64,000 nucleotides of DNA from Knufia peltigerae (GCA_030247855.1 JAPDRN010000035.1:128051-192050); one strand, 5' to 3'; shown: positions 10,796 to 20,932, numbered from the stretch's first letter. Notes: generated from the letters alone by a model not told the origin. Numbers and translations are program-made.

Positions 10796-11347
10796 GCAGT
10801 GAGAGTGTTGGGGGACTCGAGAGGAAGAGGAGGGCAGTAGGCGAGAGTGGACGAGGGAGCAGGTCGGCTTAGACATTGCGGTTATCGTGACCTTACTGAG
10901 GTCAGTCGTGCGCTCGACCGTACTTCCTACGGCCGATCTTACGCGTCTCACCATTTCTTCGACTTCTTTACCCAAAAGCCTCGGTCCCATCTCGAGTTAC
11001 ACATGCACAGGGCTTCTTTCTTTTCCTATTAACACTTTCTATACTTTCTGATTTGTTTATATACTTTTTTCCAAATTATAGAATCATACTCTTGTATGAA
11101 GAGGCCCAACGACATCCAAAATATAAGGTTCTTTCTATCTCATCGCTCTCGAGCGTATCAACGGCATTGGAAGGTTCAAACTTCCGGGACAGAAAGATAT
11201 ATATATGCTGTCGATCACTGGTAATTTTGGCCAACTTCGAACTCCTGCGGCCAACGCATTCTAGATGAAATATAAGCCTGTGCAGAGTTCCAGGATTCCG
11301 CTACTCGGCACAGCCAACGAATGTAACAACTCACCTAGGCCTTCATT
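10796..11347. other. Intergenic, no gene seen
   Basis: This stretch separates the MFS stop from the DUF829 start. It is AT-rich at 11030-11120. A short inverted repeat around 11168-11184 (GGAAG, 7-nt loop, CTTCC) has no clear role. Nothing else stands out. Confidence 0.6.
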
Positions 11348-12262
11348 ATGGAACTAGCTGGACCGATACCAGAACTACAGCTCGGGGATCAATCCCCAGA
11401 CCCATACCTTTTCGACTTTACAAGGCTGGGACCACAGATCTTCTTCCATGAACCAAAAGGTTCGAGTCCTTCCAACTCTGAGGCTGGGACACCACCCGAC
11501 CTAATCATACTATGCTCCTGGATGGGAGCACACCCAAGATATATCGCCAAATACACCAAACCATATCAGTCAATGTTTCCTCACTCACCAATACTATTGC
11601 TCAAGCAGGACGGACCGGATTTGTTCTGGAAGCCAACATTTCTCCAAAGGCGCGCCATAAAACCCGCTCTGTCGGTGATACGACGAGTGGTGCAGTCCAA
11701 ACTACCAGACAAACCTCGAATCCTCCTCCATATCTTCTCAAATGGCGGGTCATACTCGGCACTATTTCTCGCAGATGCTTATCGAACCGCATCGACTAAT
11801 AAGGACGAACCACTCCCCATTTCGGCACTCATTCTAGACAGCACGCCGAGTTTACCTTCTTCCAAGAGTGCTCACGCAGCTATCTCGGAATCACTGCCGA
11901 AATCTGGACCCATGCGAACAGTCGGTAGCGCTGCTACATGGGCATTCATCGGACTGGCGAAGACTTATGAAACGGTCTCTGGAAGCGAGAACATAACGTT
12001 GTGGTTGCGAAGGAAGTTGAACGAGCCTGGAAGTGCATTCACTCAGAATGGATTGAAGAGGTTGTACATCTACTCCCAATCAGATGCGTTGATACCAGCA
12101 GCGGATGTCGAATCCCATGCCAGAGAATCCATGGACATCATTGGCAGGGAAAGGGTTCAACTTGAGGATTTCGTGTCTAGCAGACACGTAGGCCACGTTA
12201 TGCTTGATGGGCAGAGATACTGGGAATTGGTCGAGAATCTGTGGAAAGAAATGACTTCATGA
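11348..12262 (+). CDS. DUF829/TMEM53-like alpha/beta hydrolase
   Basis: Single-exon gene of 304 aa. It shows the DUF829 layout: LIILCSWMGAHPRYIAKYT near the N-terminus, a nucleophile-elbow-like stretch ILLHIFSNGGSYSALFLADA, the ALILDSTP strand, YSQSDALIPAADV with a candidate acidic residue, and VGHVMLDGQRYWELVENLW with a candidate histidine. The family includes TMEM53 of the animal nuclear envelope and fungal proteins such as PaxU from indole-diterpene clusters; its reaction is poorly defined. No signal peptide or clear membrane segment is visible. Neighbours give no pathway hint. Confidence 0.82.
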   Translation: MELAGPIPELQLGDQSPDPYLFDFTRLGPQIFFHEPKGSSPSNSEAGTPPDLIILCSWMGAHPRYIAKYTKPYQSMFPHSPILLLKQDGPDLFWKPTFLQRRAIKPALSVIRRVVQSKLPDKPRILLHIFSNGGSYSALFLADAYRTASTNKDEPLPISALILDSTPSLPSSKSAHAAISESLPKSGPMRTVGSAATWAFIGLAKTYETVSGSENITLWLRRKLNEPGSAFTQNGLKRLYIYSQSDALIPAADVESHARESMDIIGRERVQLEDFVSSRHVGHVMLDGQRYWELVENLWKEMTS

Positions 12263-12567
12263 ATGGCGTATAGTTTTAAATTGTATATTCCAAAGAGAGA
12301 TATCCTTCACGTATGCAAGCAAGGGTAAACGCAAGAATCAAGACAGCTGTGGTCGACTCGAGGATCATGGGCTCCCACGTTCCCAGCCTTGCGCAGCCTT
12401 GCATGAATTCTGACGTAGCCGTGGCCCCGTAAACAAAAAGCCCAAACCCCAAAAGAAATACTCTGGTACGGAGTATCAAGACATCGCACTCAGAAACCCC
12501 AAACCAAAGCGGTACGGGTGTATCCTGCGCATCCCATCCAGCCTTTCAAGGCCACCCCTCGCGCGAG
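12263..12567. other. Intergenic, promoter side of chm7
   Basis: About 305 bp with no gene. It contains one TACGGAGTA copy at 12467-12475, about 95 bp upstream of the chm7 ATG. Confidence 0.6.
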
Positions 12568-14091
12568 ATGCCCAGCCTCGTCGACTGGCTCGTGTCTCAC
12601 GAACCTTCCTTTCGCGCCCCCCGGCTCCCTTCGTTGTACTCGGACCTGAACGTGCAAAAGACCACCAACCCAGAAGGCTACACCGCCAACACGACGGCGT
12701 GGACGAGCGCCCTGACCCGCGCCGCCCTCGAAGGGCAACTCCCCGTCCACCAACGCCTGATCCTGCACACCTCCGACGACCTCCTCAATGCCCTCGCGAG
12801 TCCTCGGTACGGCCGGCCGTCGGGCTTGGGAAACGTCCTCGACGAGGCGGTCAGGTCCGGGAAAATGGTCGACCTCCAGGACTTCCTGACGTCCGAGAAG
12901 AGCATATACACCAAGACGTGGATTCCGTCGCCGCTGTCCATCCTCAAATGGGGCCTGAGACGGGCCGGGCTCGTGGGGACCGGCAGCTACGACGTCAACG
13001 GGCACCTGCGACAAGGTAGCCTCGTGCTCGTCAGCGCGCTGGAGGAGGTGTACAACAAGCACATTGTCAAATTACGGGAGGGGCAGACCAGCGCGAGTTT
13101 GACGGACCGTATCGTCAGTCGAGAATCATTCGTCAAAGAGCTCAACGACCTCTTCGGAGGGAAACTGTCACAACAAGATCTCTCGGTATTACTACGCTAC
13201 CTTTCGCGAGACAAACAGATCCTCGCGTACGACGAAACGACGATAAAATTTAAAGGCCCCCACGCGACGACAGCGACGACAGAATCAGACACCGTCACCA
13301 TCACGCACGAAGACCGGAGCATCGCATCGCTCAAGACACTCATCTCGAACCTCACCACGCAGATATCAACCCTAAGTGCACGGGTCGCCACCCTCCAAAC
13401 CACGGCTCAAAATGCGGTCAAGGCCAACAACCGCACCGGTGCCATGTCGGCACTCCGGTCGAAAAAGTTGGCCGAGAAATCACTAGAATCCCGCACAAAC
13501 ACCCTCCACCAGCTCGAGGAAGTCTACACCAAGATCGAAGCGGCCGCGGACCAAGTCGAGATCGTCGCGGCCATGGAGGCCAGCGCCGGCGTCCTCAAGA
13601 CGCTCAACAAGAAGGTCGGCGGCGTCGACAAGGTCGAGGACGTCCTGGACTCGTTGCGCGAAGAAATGGCCAAGGTCGACGAAGTGGGTGGCGTCATCGC
13701 CGAGCCCGTCCTCGACGGTGGCAGGGCCGTACTCGACGAAGCCGAGGTCGACGACGAGTTTGAGGCGATGGAGCGCGAGGAGAGACTCGAGCGCGAAAAG
13801 ACCGAACAGGCGCAACGAGAAAAGCAACAGGCTCGAGAGGCCGAAGACACCAGAAGGAGATTGCAAGAGTTGGACCGCCTGCAGCTGGAAGCCGCGGAGA
13901 AGGCGAAAGAGAGCCGCCAGGACGGCGAGAACCAGCAAACCACAGACCCGATCCAAACCCAACAGACACAGAAACAGAACCAGACTGCAGACGATGCGGT
14001 CGAGCAGCAACTCTCGAAAAGCATCGAGAAGATGGAACGAATGGACATTGCCGAACCGCAACGAGAAGGCCGGAAGATTGCGGCAGAGTGA
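12568..14091 (+). CDS. chm7: Chm7/CHMP7-like ESCRT-III protein
   Basis: Single-exon, 507 aa. The N-terminal half (about 1-240) is the winged-helix-like region of CHMP7, containing VDLQDFLTSEKSIY and LSQQDLSVLLRYLSRDKQI. A Snf7 core follows at about 248-381: SIASLKTLISNLTTQISTL, SALRSKKLAEKSLESRTNTL and VEIVAAMEASAGVLKTLNKK. After it comes a very charged, Glu/Arg/Gln-rich coiled coil at about 400-460. By family it acts at the nuclear envelope with Heh1/Heh2 and Vps4 in pore quality control and membrane sealing. The gene is GC-rich and strongly codon-biased, which creates long antisense frames that I reject as genes. Confidence 0.87.
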   Translation: MPSLVDWLVSHEPSFRAPRLPSLYSDLNVQKTTNPEGYTANTTAWTSALTRAALEGQLPVHQRLILHTSDDLLNALASPRYGRPSGLGNVLDEAVRSGKMVDLQDFLTSEKSIYTKTWIPSPLSILKWGLRRAGLVGTGSYDVNGHLRQGSLVLVSALEEVYNKHIVKLREGQTSASLTDRIVSRESFVKELNDLFGGKLSQQDLSVLLRYLSRDKQILAYDETTIKFKGPHATTATTESDTVTITHEDRSIASLKTLISNLTTQISTLSARVATLQTTAQNAVKANNRTGAMSALRSKKLAEKSLESRTNTLHQLEEVYTKIEAAADQVEIVAAMEASAGVLKTLNKKVGGVDKVEDVLDSLREEMAKVDEVGGVIAEPVLDGGRAVLDEAEVDDEFEAMEREERLEREKTEQAQREKQQAREAEDTRRRLQELDRLQLEAAEKAKESRQDGENQQTTDPIQTQQTQKQNQTADDAVEQQLSKSIEKMERMDIAEPQREGRKIAAE

Positions 14092-14493
14092 AATCTTCCC
14101 TCTCGTGTGAAATACGATCAATGGATAAATATGGTTATGATCTCATGATGATATGGAGATTTTGAATCATTACATCAAAGAGTTCCGTGAAATACAGGAG
14201 ACTTCTTCAGTGGGAACACTCATAAATTAAGATGGTATGTCTGGAGTACGGAGTATCTAGACAAGCTTCGTCGATTTTGTACTGGAATAGTGTACTATTT
14301 TGCTTTTTCATGACTCATGAAACCCATTATCACATGTATTTTTTTTGCCCCTGATGCTGTACATGTGCATGTATTTGTATTTGTATCTGTAGATTGATCT
14401 GCACTCATGTGCGTGCCCTTTTGGACTGTCAATCATGATTGACGTGGTGACTGTCTTGATGCAGCAAGCCTGCACCCTGGCAAACAGTCAAAC
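14092..14493. other. Convergent intergenic region
   Basis: A 402-bp gap between the chm7 and rad18 3' ends. It is AT-rich and holds one TACGGAGTA copy at 14247-14255 and a run of eight or more T near 14340. Terminators for both genes are expected here but no specific signal is clear. Confidence 0.55.
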
Positions 14494-15936
14494 CTAGGTG
14501 AAAAACCGACCAGTACTGGGATGTTGATCTACCTCCAGAGAATCCATTTGTACCCCTCGAGAGTCTTGTTTCGGTAGCGTAGGGGCTTCGGCAAGAGACG
14601 ATGGCGGGCCAGTATTCGCAAACTTCTCATCTTGATCCTGCTGCTGATCAGGGGTGCCAGACGCAGTGGCTACCGATCCTGCAGGTTCTGGTTCTGGATT
14701 TGGCTGTTGGACAGCGATGGCTGCCGCTGTATCAATTTCCCCTGGAACTGATACTGGTCCTGATTCCGAAGTCGACACAGCTGGAGCAGCTCCATTCAGC
14801 ACTGTGTCTTGTCCCTTCTCCGTAACGGCAGTCACCTTCTGTCTGGCCTTCTTGATCAAGTCATCAAAATTGTTCTTCTGGCTCTTGACATGCAAGTCCC
14901 GATCAAAGTCTTTAGCCATGAATCCAATATTGGGCGGCTTCTCCATCTGTCGGCCTAGTGTGTCTTCCCAAATCCTCAAGTCCGACAGGAGTTGCCTCTT
15001 GGTGACGGGGCGTGAAGAATCGCAATTGGCGTTCCAGAGGTTAACCCACTCAGTATGTCTTTTCCGCATCAGTTCTTTCGATCCGTGACTTGGAATCCCA
15101 AGATCTCGCAGCTTCTTCCTTAATCCGTTCTCCGCTAGGAGATTGTAGTTTATAAACGGTAACCGGTCGTTCTGTTTCAACGGCTTTTGCTGAGTATAGG
15201 CCATCGTTACGGGGGTGACGGTTTGCGCTCTCGAAGGCGGGGCGGGCGATGATCCGCCCTCAAGCGGAGTTGTACTCTCTCCTGCTATACATTTGTCCAG
15301 GTGCGTATTGATCAGTGTCTCCTTCATCCTTCTGTGGCAGCATGGGCACGCGACCAGTCCATCATTCGGCTCCTGATTTTCGACTTCGAAGTGTGGGCTC
15401 TTGTGAGCATCATCAGCATCATCTTCATAAACGCTGCCTTCTTCGCTATCCTCAATAGTGACCTGAGTAGACGGTGCACTTTGCTGGCTTGCGTCTTCGG
15501 CGTCCCTCTTGCTTTGACTGCGTGTGTTCCGTCTCTCCACGCCGTTGATTGTAGGCTCAGTCACCACTCTCCTCCTCTTCTTAGGCCTCTCGGAATCTGC
15601 TGTCGGCGCTTCGGATCTGGACGCTGCCGCGGCTGTTGCAAAAGTGAAAAGACCTTTTCGTGAAGCAGTGAAATTAGCCACCAGTTCCTCCACCACCCAA
15701 TTTCGACGCAGCTTGACTTCTTGGTCGGGTTCTCGACATGCTGGACACCGGCCTTCCTGAGACAAGTATCTTCGTATACAAAGACTGCAAAATGTGTGAG
15801 AGCAACTGGTCATCATAGGTGTAGTGAAGAAGTCTTTGCAGACCCGGCATCTTAATGATGAGTCGAGTGGCGCAAGTGCGGCTAGAGGCGTAGGCAGCCA
15901 GTCGGTGCTGTCTGTAACCTCATACGGGTCATGCAT
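14494..15936 (-). CDS. rad18: E3 ubiquitin ligase Rad18 (post-replication repair)
   Basis: Single exon, 480 aa. The domain order is that of Rad18. A RING finger spans residues 30-67 (CRVCKDFF, CSHTFCSLCIRRYL, CPACREP). A basic stretch PKKRRRVV near 119-125 may be a nuclear signal. A UBZ4 zinc finger follows at about 197-216 (CPCC then HLDKC). A SAP-like DNA-binding region lies at 262-301 (NLLAENGLRKKLRDLGI). With Rad6 it would monoubiquitinate PCNA at stalled forks. The C-terminal tail is low-complexity and rich in Pro, Glu and Gln. The length matches other Pezizomycotina Rad18 proteins, and no intron is needed. Confidence 0.93.
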   Translation of the reverse strand: MHDPYEVTDSTDWLPTPLAALAPLDSSLRCRVCKDFFTTPMMTSCSHTFCSLCIRRYLSQEGRCPACREPDQEVKLRRNWVVEELVANFTASRKGLFTFATAAAASRSEAPTADSERPKKRRRVVTEPTINGVERRNTRSQSKRDAEDASQQSAPSTQVTIEDSEEGSVYEDDADDAHKSPHFEVENQEPNDGLVACPCCHRRMKETLINTHLDKCIAGESTTPLEGGSSPAPPSRAQTVTPVTMAYTQQKPLKQNDRLPFINYNLLAENGLRKKLRDLGIPSHGSKELMRKRHTEWVNLWNANCDSSRPVTKRQLLSDLRIWEDTLGRQMEKPPNIGFMAKDFDRDLHVKSQKNNFDDLIKKARQKVTAVTEKGQDTVLNGAAPAVSTSESGPVSVPGEIDTAAAIAVQQPNPEPEPAGSVATASGTPDQQQDQDEKFANTGPPSSLAEAPTLPKQDSRGVQMDSLEVDQHPSTGRFFT

Positions 15937-16280
15937 TGTGCAGAATTACCCGGCGAAGAGGGATCAGAGATGCGACAGGTGCTGGGGTTCGAGATGTTTT
16001 GGAACTCGAGGTCGTTGCTTGCGGCGTGCAAGTGCATTCGTTACCCATTCATACAGTATCCAGCACAGACGCGGAAACTGCGCTAAGGAATTGTTTCGCG
16101 GACGCGTTTAAATTGAACCGAAAACGGACTGGTTCGCAGATTAGTCACCACAAAGCATCAGAATAGTAGGGAGGCATTCTCGTTGGCAATGAGTATTACA
16201 AGTATTCCATATCCTGACACTAAGTACCTGCTCTTAATCTCCATACCTCGGAACACAACGACTACAGAGCATTCATGTCT
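15937..16280. other. Intergenic, rad18 upstream region
   Basis: 344 bp between the rad18 start and the trs85 stop, both on the minus strand. No gene or strong motif is seen. Confidence 0.6.
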
Positions 16281-18557
16281 TCATTCAAAATCGTCATCCT
16301 CTCGCAACAAAGGATCTGGTCGGTTTAGTCGGACTGGACTCAGTGGCGCTTGTTCTAATGGGTTGACGCCTGCACCACCAGCAGGCTTCAGGTTCCTCCT
16401 GTTGATCGGGCTGTCTACTTTCTCGAGCGGATTCATCTCCTCCAGCGTTTCATCTTCAACTTCAGTCTGTTCTTGGCCGTCGAGATCTAGTTCCAGTTGT
16501 CGCGTAGCTCCGCTGAATCCCCTCTTTCTCGCCTCACCAAGCTTGATCCTGACGGCAAGACGCAACTGTTCCACGTATTGAGCCATCTCATGGAATTGCT
16601 TCATGGACTCGCTGGTCTTTGTTTCGTTGTACAGCTCTTGGGCTTCGTCCAGCTTTTCTGCCGCAACTTCTGCTCTTCCCAATTTCATCCATTCGTCGGC
16701 GGCCATGACATTCCACAACGCAGCTTTTCGCTTCCGCATGCCCCAGCCAGTGTTGCCAATACCGACGCGGTCGGCAAAACAAGATGCAACCCGCTCACTA
16801 AGGAGAACGTGTCCTATACTGCCCACCAGACCAAGCTCCAAGCATCGGATGGCCCATTTAGCGGCAAGCTCACTGGCTGCGCGCCCTCGAACCTTGAGTA
16901 GTTCGACGCCTAACAGAGTCGCTCTCAATGCTAATGCCGGATCTGAGCACCGGGTCAGATATGAATAATTTGCTGTTTCGACCATGAGGTCAAAGTTCTC
17001 GATTTTGAATTTGGAACTGCCACTGCTGGTCAAGGGATTAAGTAAAGTGGCGACATAGCACATCTCGTTAGCACCGGCTAGGTGTTTCCATGCTTTATCG
17101 TTCGAATAGTCGGATCGAAGAAGTTCGTATGTGGACGCTGCCAGCTTGTAGTCTCGTAGCATGAATGCATAGTCTGCTAGCTTGCGGAGAAGGCTTTCTG
17201 GAGCATCGTACCGATAGGTTCCTTGTAAACTGTCGTAGTTGCCACTTGCTCCCGAAGCACCCAGGCTGGTCGCTGAAGAATTTCGTGAACTTCCAATTCC
17301 AGTCCACCTTTTCGACAAAGACATGAAACGTCCAGAAATGCCCCTCCGTCGAGATGCAACCTGTTCATTCCACATTGCAACCCTTTGCTCCATGTGATAC
17401 ACAATCGATTGAGCGATGAGTTCGCGAACAAATCCCCGCAGCGAAGTGACATCGGACGAAAATATGTACGGCGAAGTCGAAGCATTAAGGTCTATCAGGT
17501 GAGCAGTATCTTGTAAAAGTGAGAGTTGTTCAGATGGTGAAAGCCATTCGCAGACCGGGAGTTCCTCAGTGTCATCATCTGATTCGGTACATGGCACAGA
17601 TCTCAGCCTCAAGAGGTGACAATGGAGGCCAAAATGGCGTTTCATCTGATCGAACAGCGCGGACGACTTGCTGAAATCATCCCGATCTTCGTCATGCACA
17701 AGCACATAGTACCGCAGGTACTCTGGATTCGCATACGCTGGTAAGGCGTTTGAACCTTGAGCTGTCTGCTGGTAAAGATTCCGGAGCGTCTCAATAGGCT
17801 GGTTGGTAGAAGAGCTGATAGCTATGACCGCACCAACAGGATGCCGGAAAGACTCATGCGGGCTCATTGACTGCAGGCATAGTAATCTGGCCAAGAATAG
17901 TTTGTAGAAGTGGGATACCTCGCCTCTGGCAGGAACATCAGCTGTGTCATCGAAACCTTCTCCTATGAATTGTTCCATCAATTCTTCGACCTTTTCAAGA
18001 TGACCCGCTTCTGCAGAAGGATTCATGCCATTCTGAACCAGTTGGCTCAAGTTCGTAAAATGCACGCCAAAGTCCTCCCATGCTCTACTGGCACCGGTGC
18101 TGTCTCTTACAACAACTTTACCATTGATCTTGTCTCCGAAAGGTCGTACCAACCCCGTGAATCCATCTTTTATGCCTTTGCGAACGGCTAGTTCGTCAAC
18201 CTCGGGTGCAGCACAGACTGCGACTGTAGGTGAGAATGCTCGGACAATGAGGGATCTGGTGTCATTGTAACTCTCCGAGGGGTTCCCCAAAGGACTGTTC
18301 ACTTGAGATCGACCAAATTTTGCAAATGACAGCGAGAGTCTGCCATTGGGTGAGCTGGAGCGTGATAGGACACTCGAAAAGGTGCTGTTCCGTGACCCTA
18401 GGGGGGTAGGACTGGAGGCGCGGAGGGGAAGACTTGTTGTGGATGCAGTAGGAGACTCTTCTCTCGGAGCCGCCCTTGTCTTCTGGACTCCGAGGATTGG
18501 GAAAGAAGGTGGTGGTTCCGGCGATTGAAGAGGGTCTCCATCACTGGGCGAGTTCAT
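16281..18557 (-). CDS. trs85: TRAPPIII subunit Trs85/TRAPPC8
   Basis: Single exon, 758 aa. The first ~90 residues are Ser/Pro-rich and probably disordered. The conserved body begins with SLIVRAFSPTVAVCAAPEVD, the hallmark of Trs85, then FTGLVRPFGDKINGKVVVRD and WEDFGVHFTNLSQ. Later parts include helical repeats (LRKLADYAFMLRDYKLAAST, YELLRSDYSNDKAWKHLAGA). Trs85 defines the TRAPPIII complex, a Rab1/Ypt1 exchange factor acting at Golgi and autophagosome formation sites. The C-terminus is acidic (EDDDFE). The gene is divergent from the SnoaL-like gene, with 422 bp between starts. Confidence 0.88.
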   Translation of the reverse strand: MNSPSDGDPLQSPEPPPSFPILGVQKTRAAPREESPTASTTSLPLRASSPTPLGSRNSTFSSVLSRSSSPNGRLSLSFAKFGRSQVNSPLGNPSESYNDTRSLIVRAFSPTVAVCAAPEVDELAVRKGIKDGFTGLVRPFGDKINGKVVVRDSTGASRAWEDFGVHFTNLSQLVQNGMNPSAEAGHLEKVEELMEQFIGEGFDDTADVPARGEVSHFYKLFLARLLCLQSMSPHESFRHPVGAVIAISSSTNQPIETLRNLYQQTAQGSNALPAYANPEYLRYYVLVHDEDRDDFSKSSALFDQMKRHFGLHCHLLRLRSVPCTESDDDTEELPVCEWLSPSEQLSLLQDTAHLIDLNASTSPYIFSSDVTSLRGFVRELIAQSIVYHMEQRVAMWNEQVASRRRGISGRFMSLSKRWTGIGSSRNSSATSLGASGASGNYDSLQGTYRYDAPESLLRKLADYAFMLRDYKLAASTYELLRSDYSNDKAWKHLAGANEMCYVATLLNPLTSSGSSKFKIENFDLMVETANYSYLTRCSDPALALRATLLGVELLKVRGRAASELAAKWAIRCLELGLVGSIGHVLLSERVASCFADRVGIGNTGWGMRKRKAALWNVMAADEWMKLGRAEVAAEKLDEAQELYNETKTSESMKQFHEMAQYVEQLRLAVRIKLGEARKRGFSGATRQLELDLDGQEQTEVEDETLEEMNPLEKVDSPINRRNLKPAGGAGVNPLEQAPLSPVRLNRPDPLLREDDDFE

Positions 18558-18979
18558 GGACAGCGGTGGTTATGGATGATGTATGAGGGAGGCTGTCCTT
18601 TGTCGTCGCATGAGTGGGGATGGTAATCGTGCCGCTGTTGTCTTTCAGTTTGCATATCAGGGAGATTTGATAGTGTGGTATGAAGACAACTTGTTGTTTC
18701 TTATTGTCATCACCTCATCGCAATATCTATGCAGCTATATCAGTGACTGACTTGAAGCACTTGAACAAGCCCGCAGGGAAGGGACACGCTCGAGGAGGCA
18801 GTTGCACCACCGTAGAGATAGGTACTTTGGAGCATATTGCTTTATTCGCTTTTCTACTGTCGGTCGAGATCATACACTTTGTATATTGGGAACCCATGTG
18901 TTCTCATGATTAATTGATCCTTCGTGGAGCCATCTGTCCCAGGCTCGGACTTCTCTTATTTTCTTGCTGCGACCTCGAG
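18558..18979. other. Divergent promoter, trs85 / SnoaL-like gene
   Basis: 422 bp between two start codons. An open frame at 18680-18913 has no recognisable family and is treated as spurious. No strong TATA element is seen. Confidence 0.5.
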
Positions 18980-19390
18980 ATGGACCTCCGAAAATTCTAC
19001 TTCAACTACATTTCAGCCATCAACACCTCCACCGACCTTACGACTGACCTACGACCTTACGTTAAGGAGGGCTTGATTCACTCTCACGATGATAAAACAC
19101 CCATGTCCGTTGACGCATTCGTGCAGATGATACGCCAGAGCCAGAAAGATCTGCCAGGCTTACATTTCGGCATCGACATGCTAGTTGTCGAAAACGATTC
19201 TGCAAAGGAAGACACAGGCAATATCGCCTCAAGGATTAGACTAAGCTACGAGCCTTCACCCGGCAGCACGCAGGTATTTTTCGAGCATTGTATGTACCAT
19301 GTCGAAGAGGGTAAAATTGCAAGGGTATGGTCGGTTCTAGACGGCGCTGGGCAGAAGTGGTTGGAAGAGCATTATGGAGACAAGCATTGA
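18980..19390 (+). CDS. SnoaL-like / NTF2-fold small protein
   Basis: Single exon, 136 aa. The pattern is that of a SnoaL-like NTF2-fold cone: MDLRKFYFNYISAIN as helix 1, LRPYVKEGLIHSHDD, MSVDAFVQMIRQSQKDLPGL, GIDMLVV, then two beta hairpins ending FFEHCMYHVEEGKIARVWSV. I chose ATG 18980 because it begins the first helix; an in-frame ATG at 18914 would add 22 residues of unlikely sequence. Members of this fold include polyketide cyclases, epoxide hydrolases and many proteins of unknown function, so no reaction is assigned. Confidence 0.75.
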   Translation: MDLRKFYFNYISAINTSTDLTTDLRPYVKEGLIHSHDDKTPMSVDAFVQMIRQSQKDLPGLHFGIDMLVVENDSAKEDTGNIASRIRLSYEPSPGSTQVFFEHCMYHVEEGKIARVWSVLDGAGQKWLEEHYGDKH

Positions 19391-19855
19391 GGTCTCTCGG
19401 TGGCCATCAAGACTAGGATATGTCGTCGGAAGAATGTATACTCGAAATTTTGTCTCTGGAGTGTGCGCACCATGTCAAGTCCTTCACTATATTGCTGGCC
19501 GCATTTGATAACGTCTTGAAGCAGTCCTGGCGGGGATTGAAGCCGGAGGCTATGGCCGACTTACAACATTAAGAATGATATTCTTCCAACTACCTAGGTG
19601 CCTAGTATCTACGAGGTAGGTACCGTTACTAATAGTCACAGAACTAGTACCTAACTATTTTTATCACGGTAATCTATACTGTTACTATCCCCTTCCCACC
19701 CCCCACTCTCCTCGTCCCCTCCCCGTCGAAAGGTAACAATATTCCGCGGAATACTTTACTGTGATCTAGCCCACCGGCCTGATTTCCAATACTTACTTTC
19801 AACACTTCCTGAGAGAGCCCAGTATCTCAAAGGCTACTTACATTTTTGATATAAG
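19391..19855. other. Intergenic, threonine-aldolase promoter
   Basis: 465 bp with no gene. The stretch 19594-19660 is dense in TAGGTA/TACCTA pieces in both orientations. A perfect 14-bp palindrome lies at 19740-19753, listed separately. Confidence 0.55.
19740..19753. promoter_or_regulatory. Perfect palindrome with CCGCGG core
   Basis: TATTCCGCGGAATA reads the same on both strands. It lies 103 bp upstream of the ATG at 19856. A CCG/CGG inverted pair of this kind is a typical binding site for dimeric Zn2Cys6 factors, so it may control the threonine-aldolase gene. The factor is unknown. Confidence 0.45.
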
Positions 19856-20932
19856 ATGCCCAGATATGGTTTTCTTGACGACTACAGTGAAGGGGTGCAC
19901 CCTACTGTCATCGAAGCATTAAGTCGGACCAATTTGTCTCAACAGAAGGCATATTCGAACGACGAGTTCTGTGAAGATGCGAGAAGATTGATTCGAGACA
20001 AGATCAACGCTCCTGGAGCAACGATTCACCTTGTGCCCAGTGGCACAGCAGCGAACCTTATATCGATAGCAAGCTGCTTGCGGCCGTATGAGGCAATCAT
20101 TGCAGCACCGTCTGGACACATTGCCACAAAAGAATCTGGTGCTATAGAGTCCACTGGTCACAAGATTATCATCACAGAGCCGACTGCAGACGGAAAATTG
20201 ACCCCAGAGAAGGTTGGGACAGCGTTCAATCAAAATTCCTTGTTTGCACACCAGGCAAAGCCCAGAATGGTATACATCTCGAACGCGACCGAGATGGGGA
20301 CGGTGTACACCAGGAGCGAGCTCGCAGCTCTCAGCACAGCCTGCAGGAGTCTCGACCTTCTTCTTCTCATGGACGGTGCTCGCCTCGGTGCTGCACTGAC
20401 ATGCCCCAAGAACGACATGTCCCTGAATGACATTTACAACCTTACAGATGTCTTCTGGATCGGAGGGACAAAGAATGGGGCACTTTTGGGCGAGGCGGTG
20501 GTGATCAAAGATCAGAGTCTTGGGCAGTCATTCCCTTACCACATGAAACAGCGAGGGGCACTTCTGGCCAAAGGGCGGATCTTGGGCATTCAGTTCGTCA
20601 CGCTTTTCAACAATGATCTCTTTTTCCGCCTTGCGCGTCACGCCAACGACACCGCGGCCAAGATTTCCACCTCCCTGGTGAGTCTGGGGTTCAAATTGTG
20701 GGCGCAGACCGAAACCAACCAAGTCTTCCCGGTTTTGCCGCCGGCGCTTGTTCGGGAATTACAGAAAAACTTTGATTTCCATATCTGGGAGCATCTACAA
20801 GATGGGTCTCTCGTTATCCGGCTCGTCACTGGGTGGGCAACAGAAATGGAGGCAGTGGAGAGATTCTGTGCTCTGGCCTATGCGTGGACGAAAAGATCCA
20901 GAGAAGGTTACACAACAATGGAGAAGCTTTAA
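19856..20932 (+). CDS. Threonine-aldolase family, PLP-dependent enzyme
   Basis: Single exon, 358 aa, the usual length. It belongs to the beta-eliminating lyase/threonine aldolase fold (type I). Visible signs are FLDDYSEGVHPTVIEAL at the start, VPSGTAANLIS for phosphate binding, GHIATKESGAIE with the PLP-stacking His, LLLMDGARLGAAL with the Asp that contacts the pyridine nitrogen, and WIGGTKNGALLG with the Schiff-base lysine at residue 206. The likely reaction is cleavage of L-threonine or allo-threonine to glycine and acetaldehyde in the cytosol. Differences from the Gly1 core (for example FLDDYSEG in place of SDT-type starts) suggest a paralogue with another beta-hydroxy amino acid as substrate. 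Confidence 0.86.
   Translation: MPRYGFLDDYSEGVHPTVIEALSRTNLSQQKAYSNDEFCEDARRLIRDKINAPGATIHLVPSGTAANLISIASCLRPYEAIIAAPSGHIATKESGAIESTGHKIIITEPTADGKLTPEKVGTAFNQNSLFAHQAKPRMVYISNATEMGTVYTRSELAALSTACRSLDLLLLMDGARLGAALTCPKNDMSLNDIYNLTDVFWIGGTKNGALLGEAVVIKDQSLGQSFPYHMKQRGALLAKGRILGIQFVTLFNNDLFFRLARHANDTAAKISTSLVSLGFKLWAQTETNQVFPVLPPALVRELQKNFDFHIWEHLQDGSLVIRLVTGWATEMEAVERFCALAYAWTKRSREGYTTMEKL

Noticed and set aside
11459..11470. Perfect tRNA B-box-like GGTTCGAGTCC
   Set aside because: It lies inside the DUF829 coding region, with no A box or cloverleaf around it.
12490..14121. Long minus-strand frames (12490-13062, 13483-14121) opposite chm7
   Set aside because: They are shadows of the codon-biased chm7 gene, with repetitive composition and no domain.
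14494..14560. PIP-box-like end of Rad18 (QHPSTGRFF)
   Set aside because: The spacing between Gln and the aromatic pair is one residue too long and the hydrophobic position is Ser.
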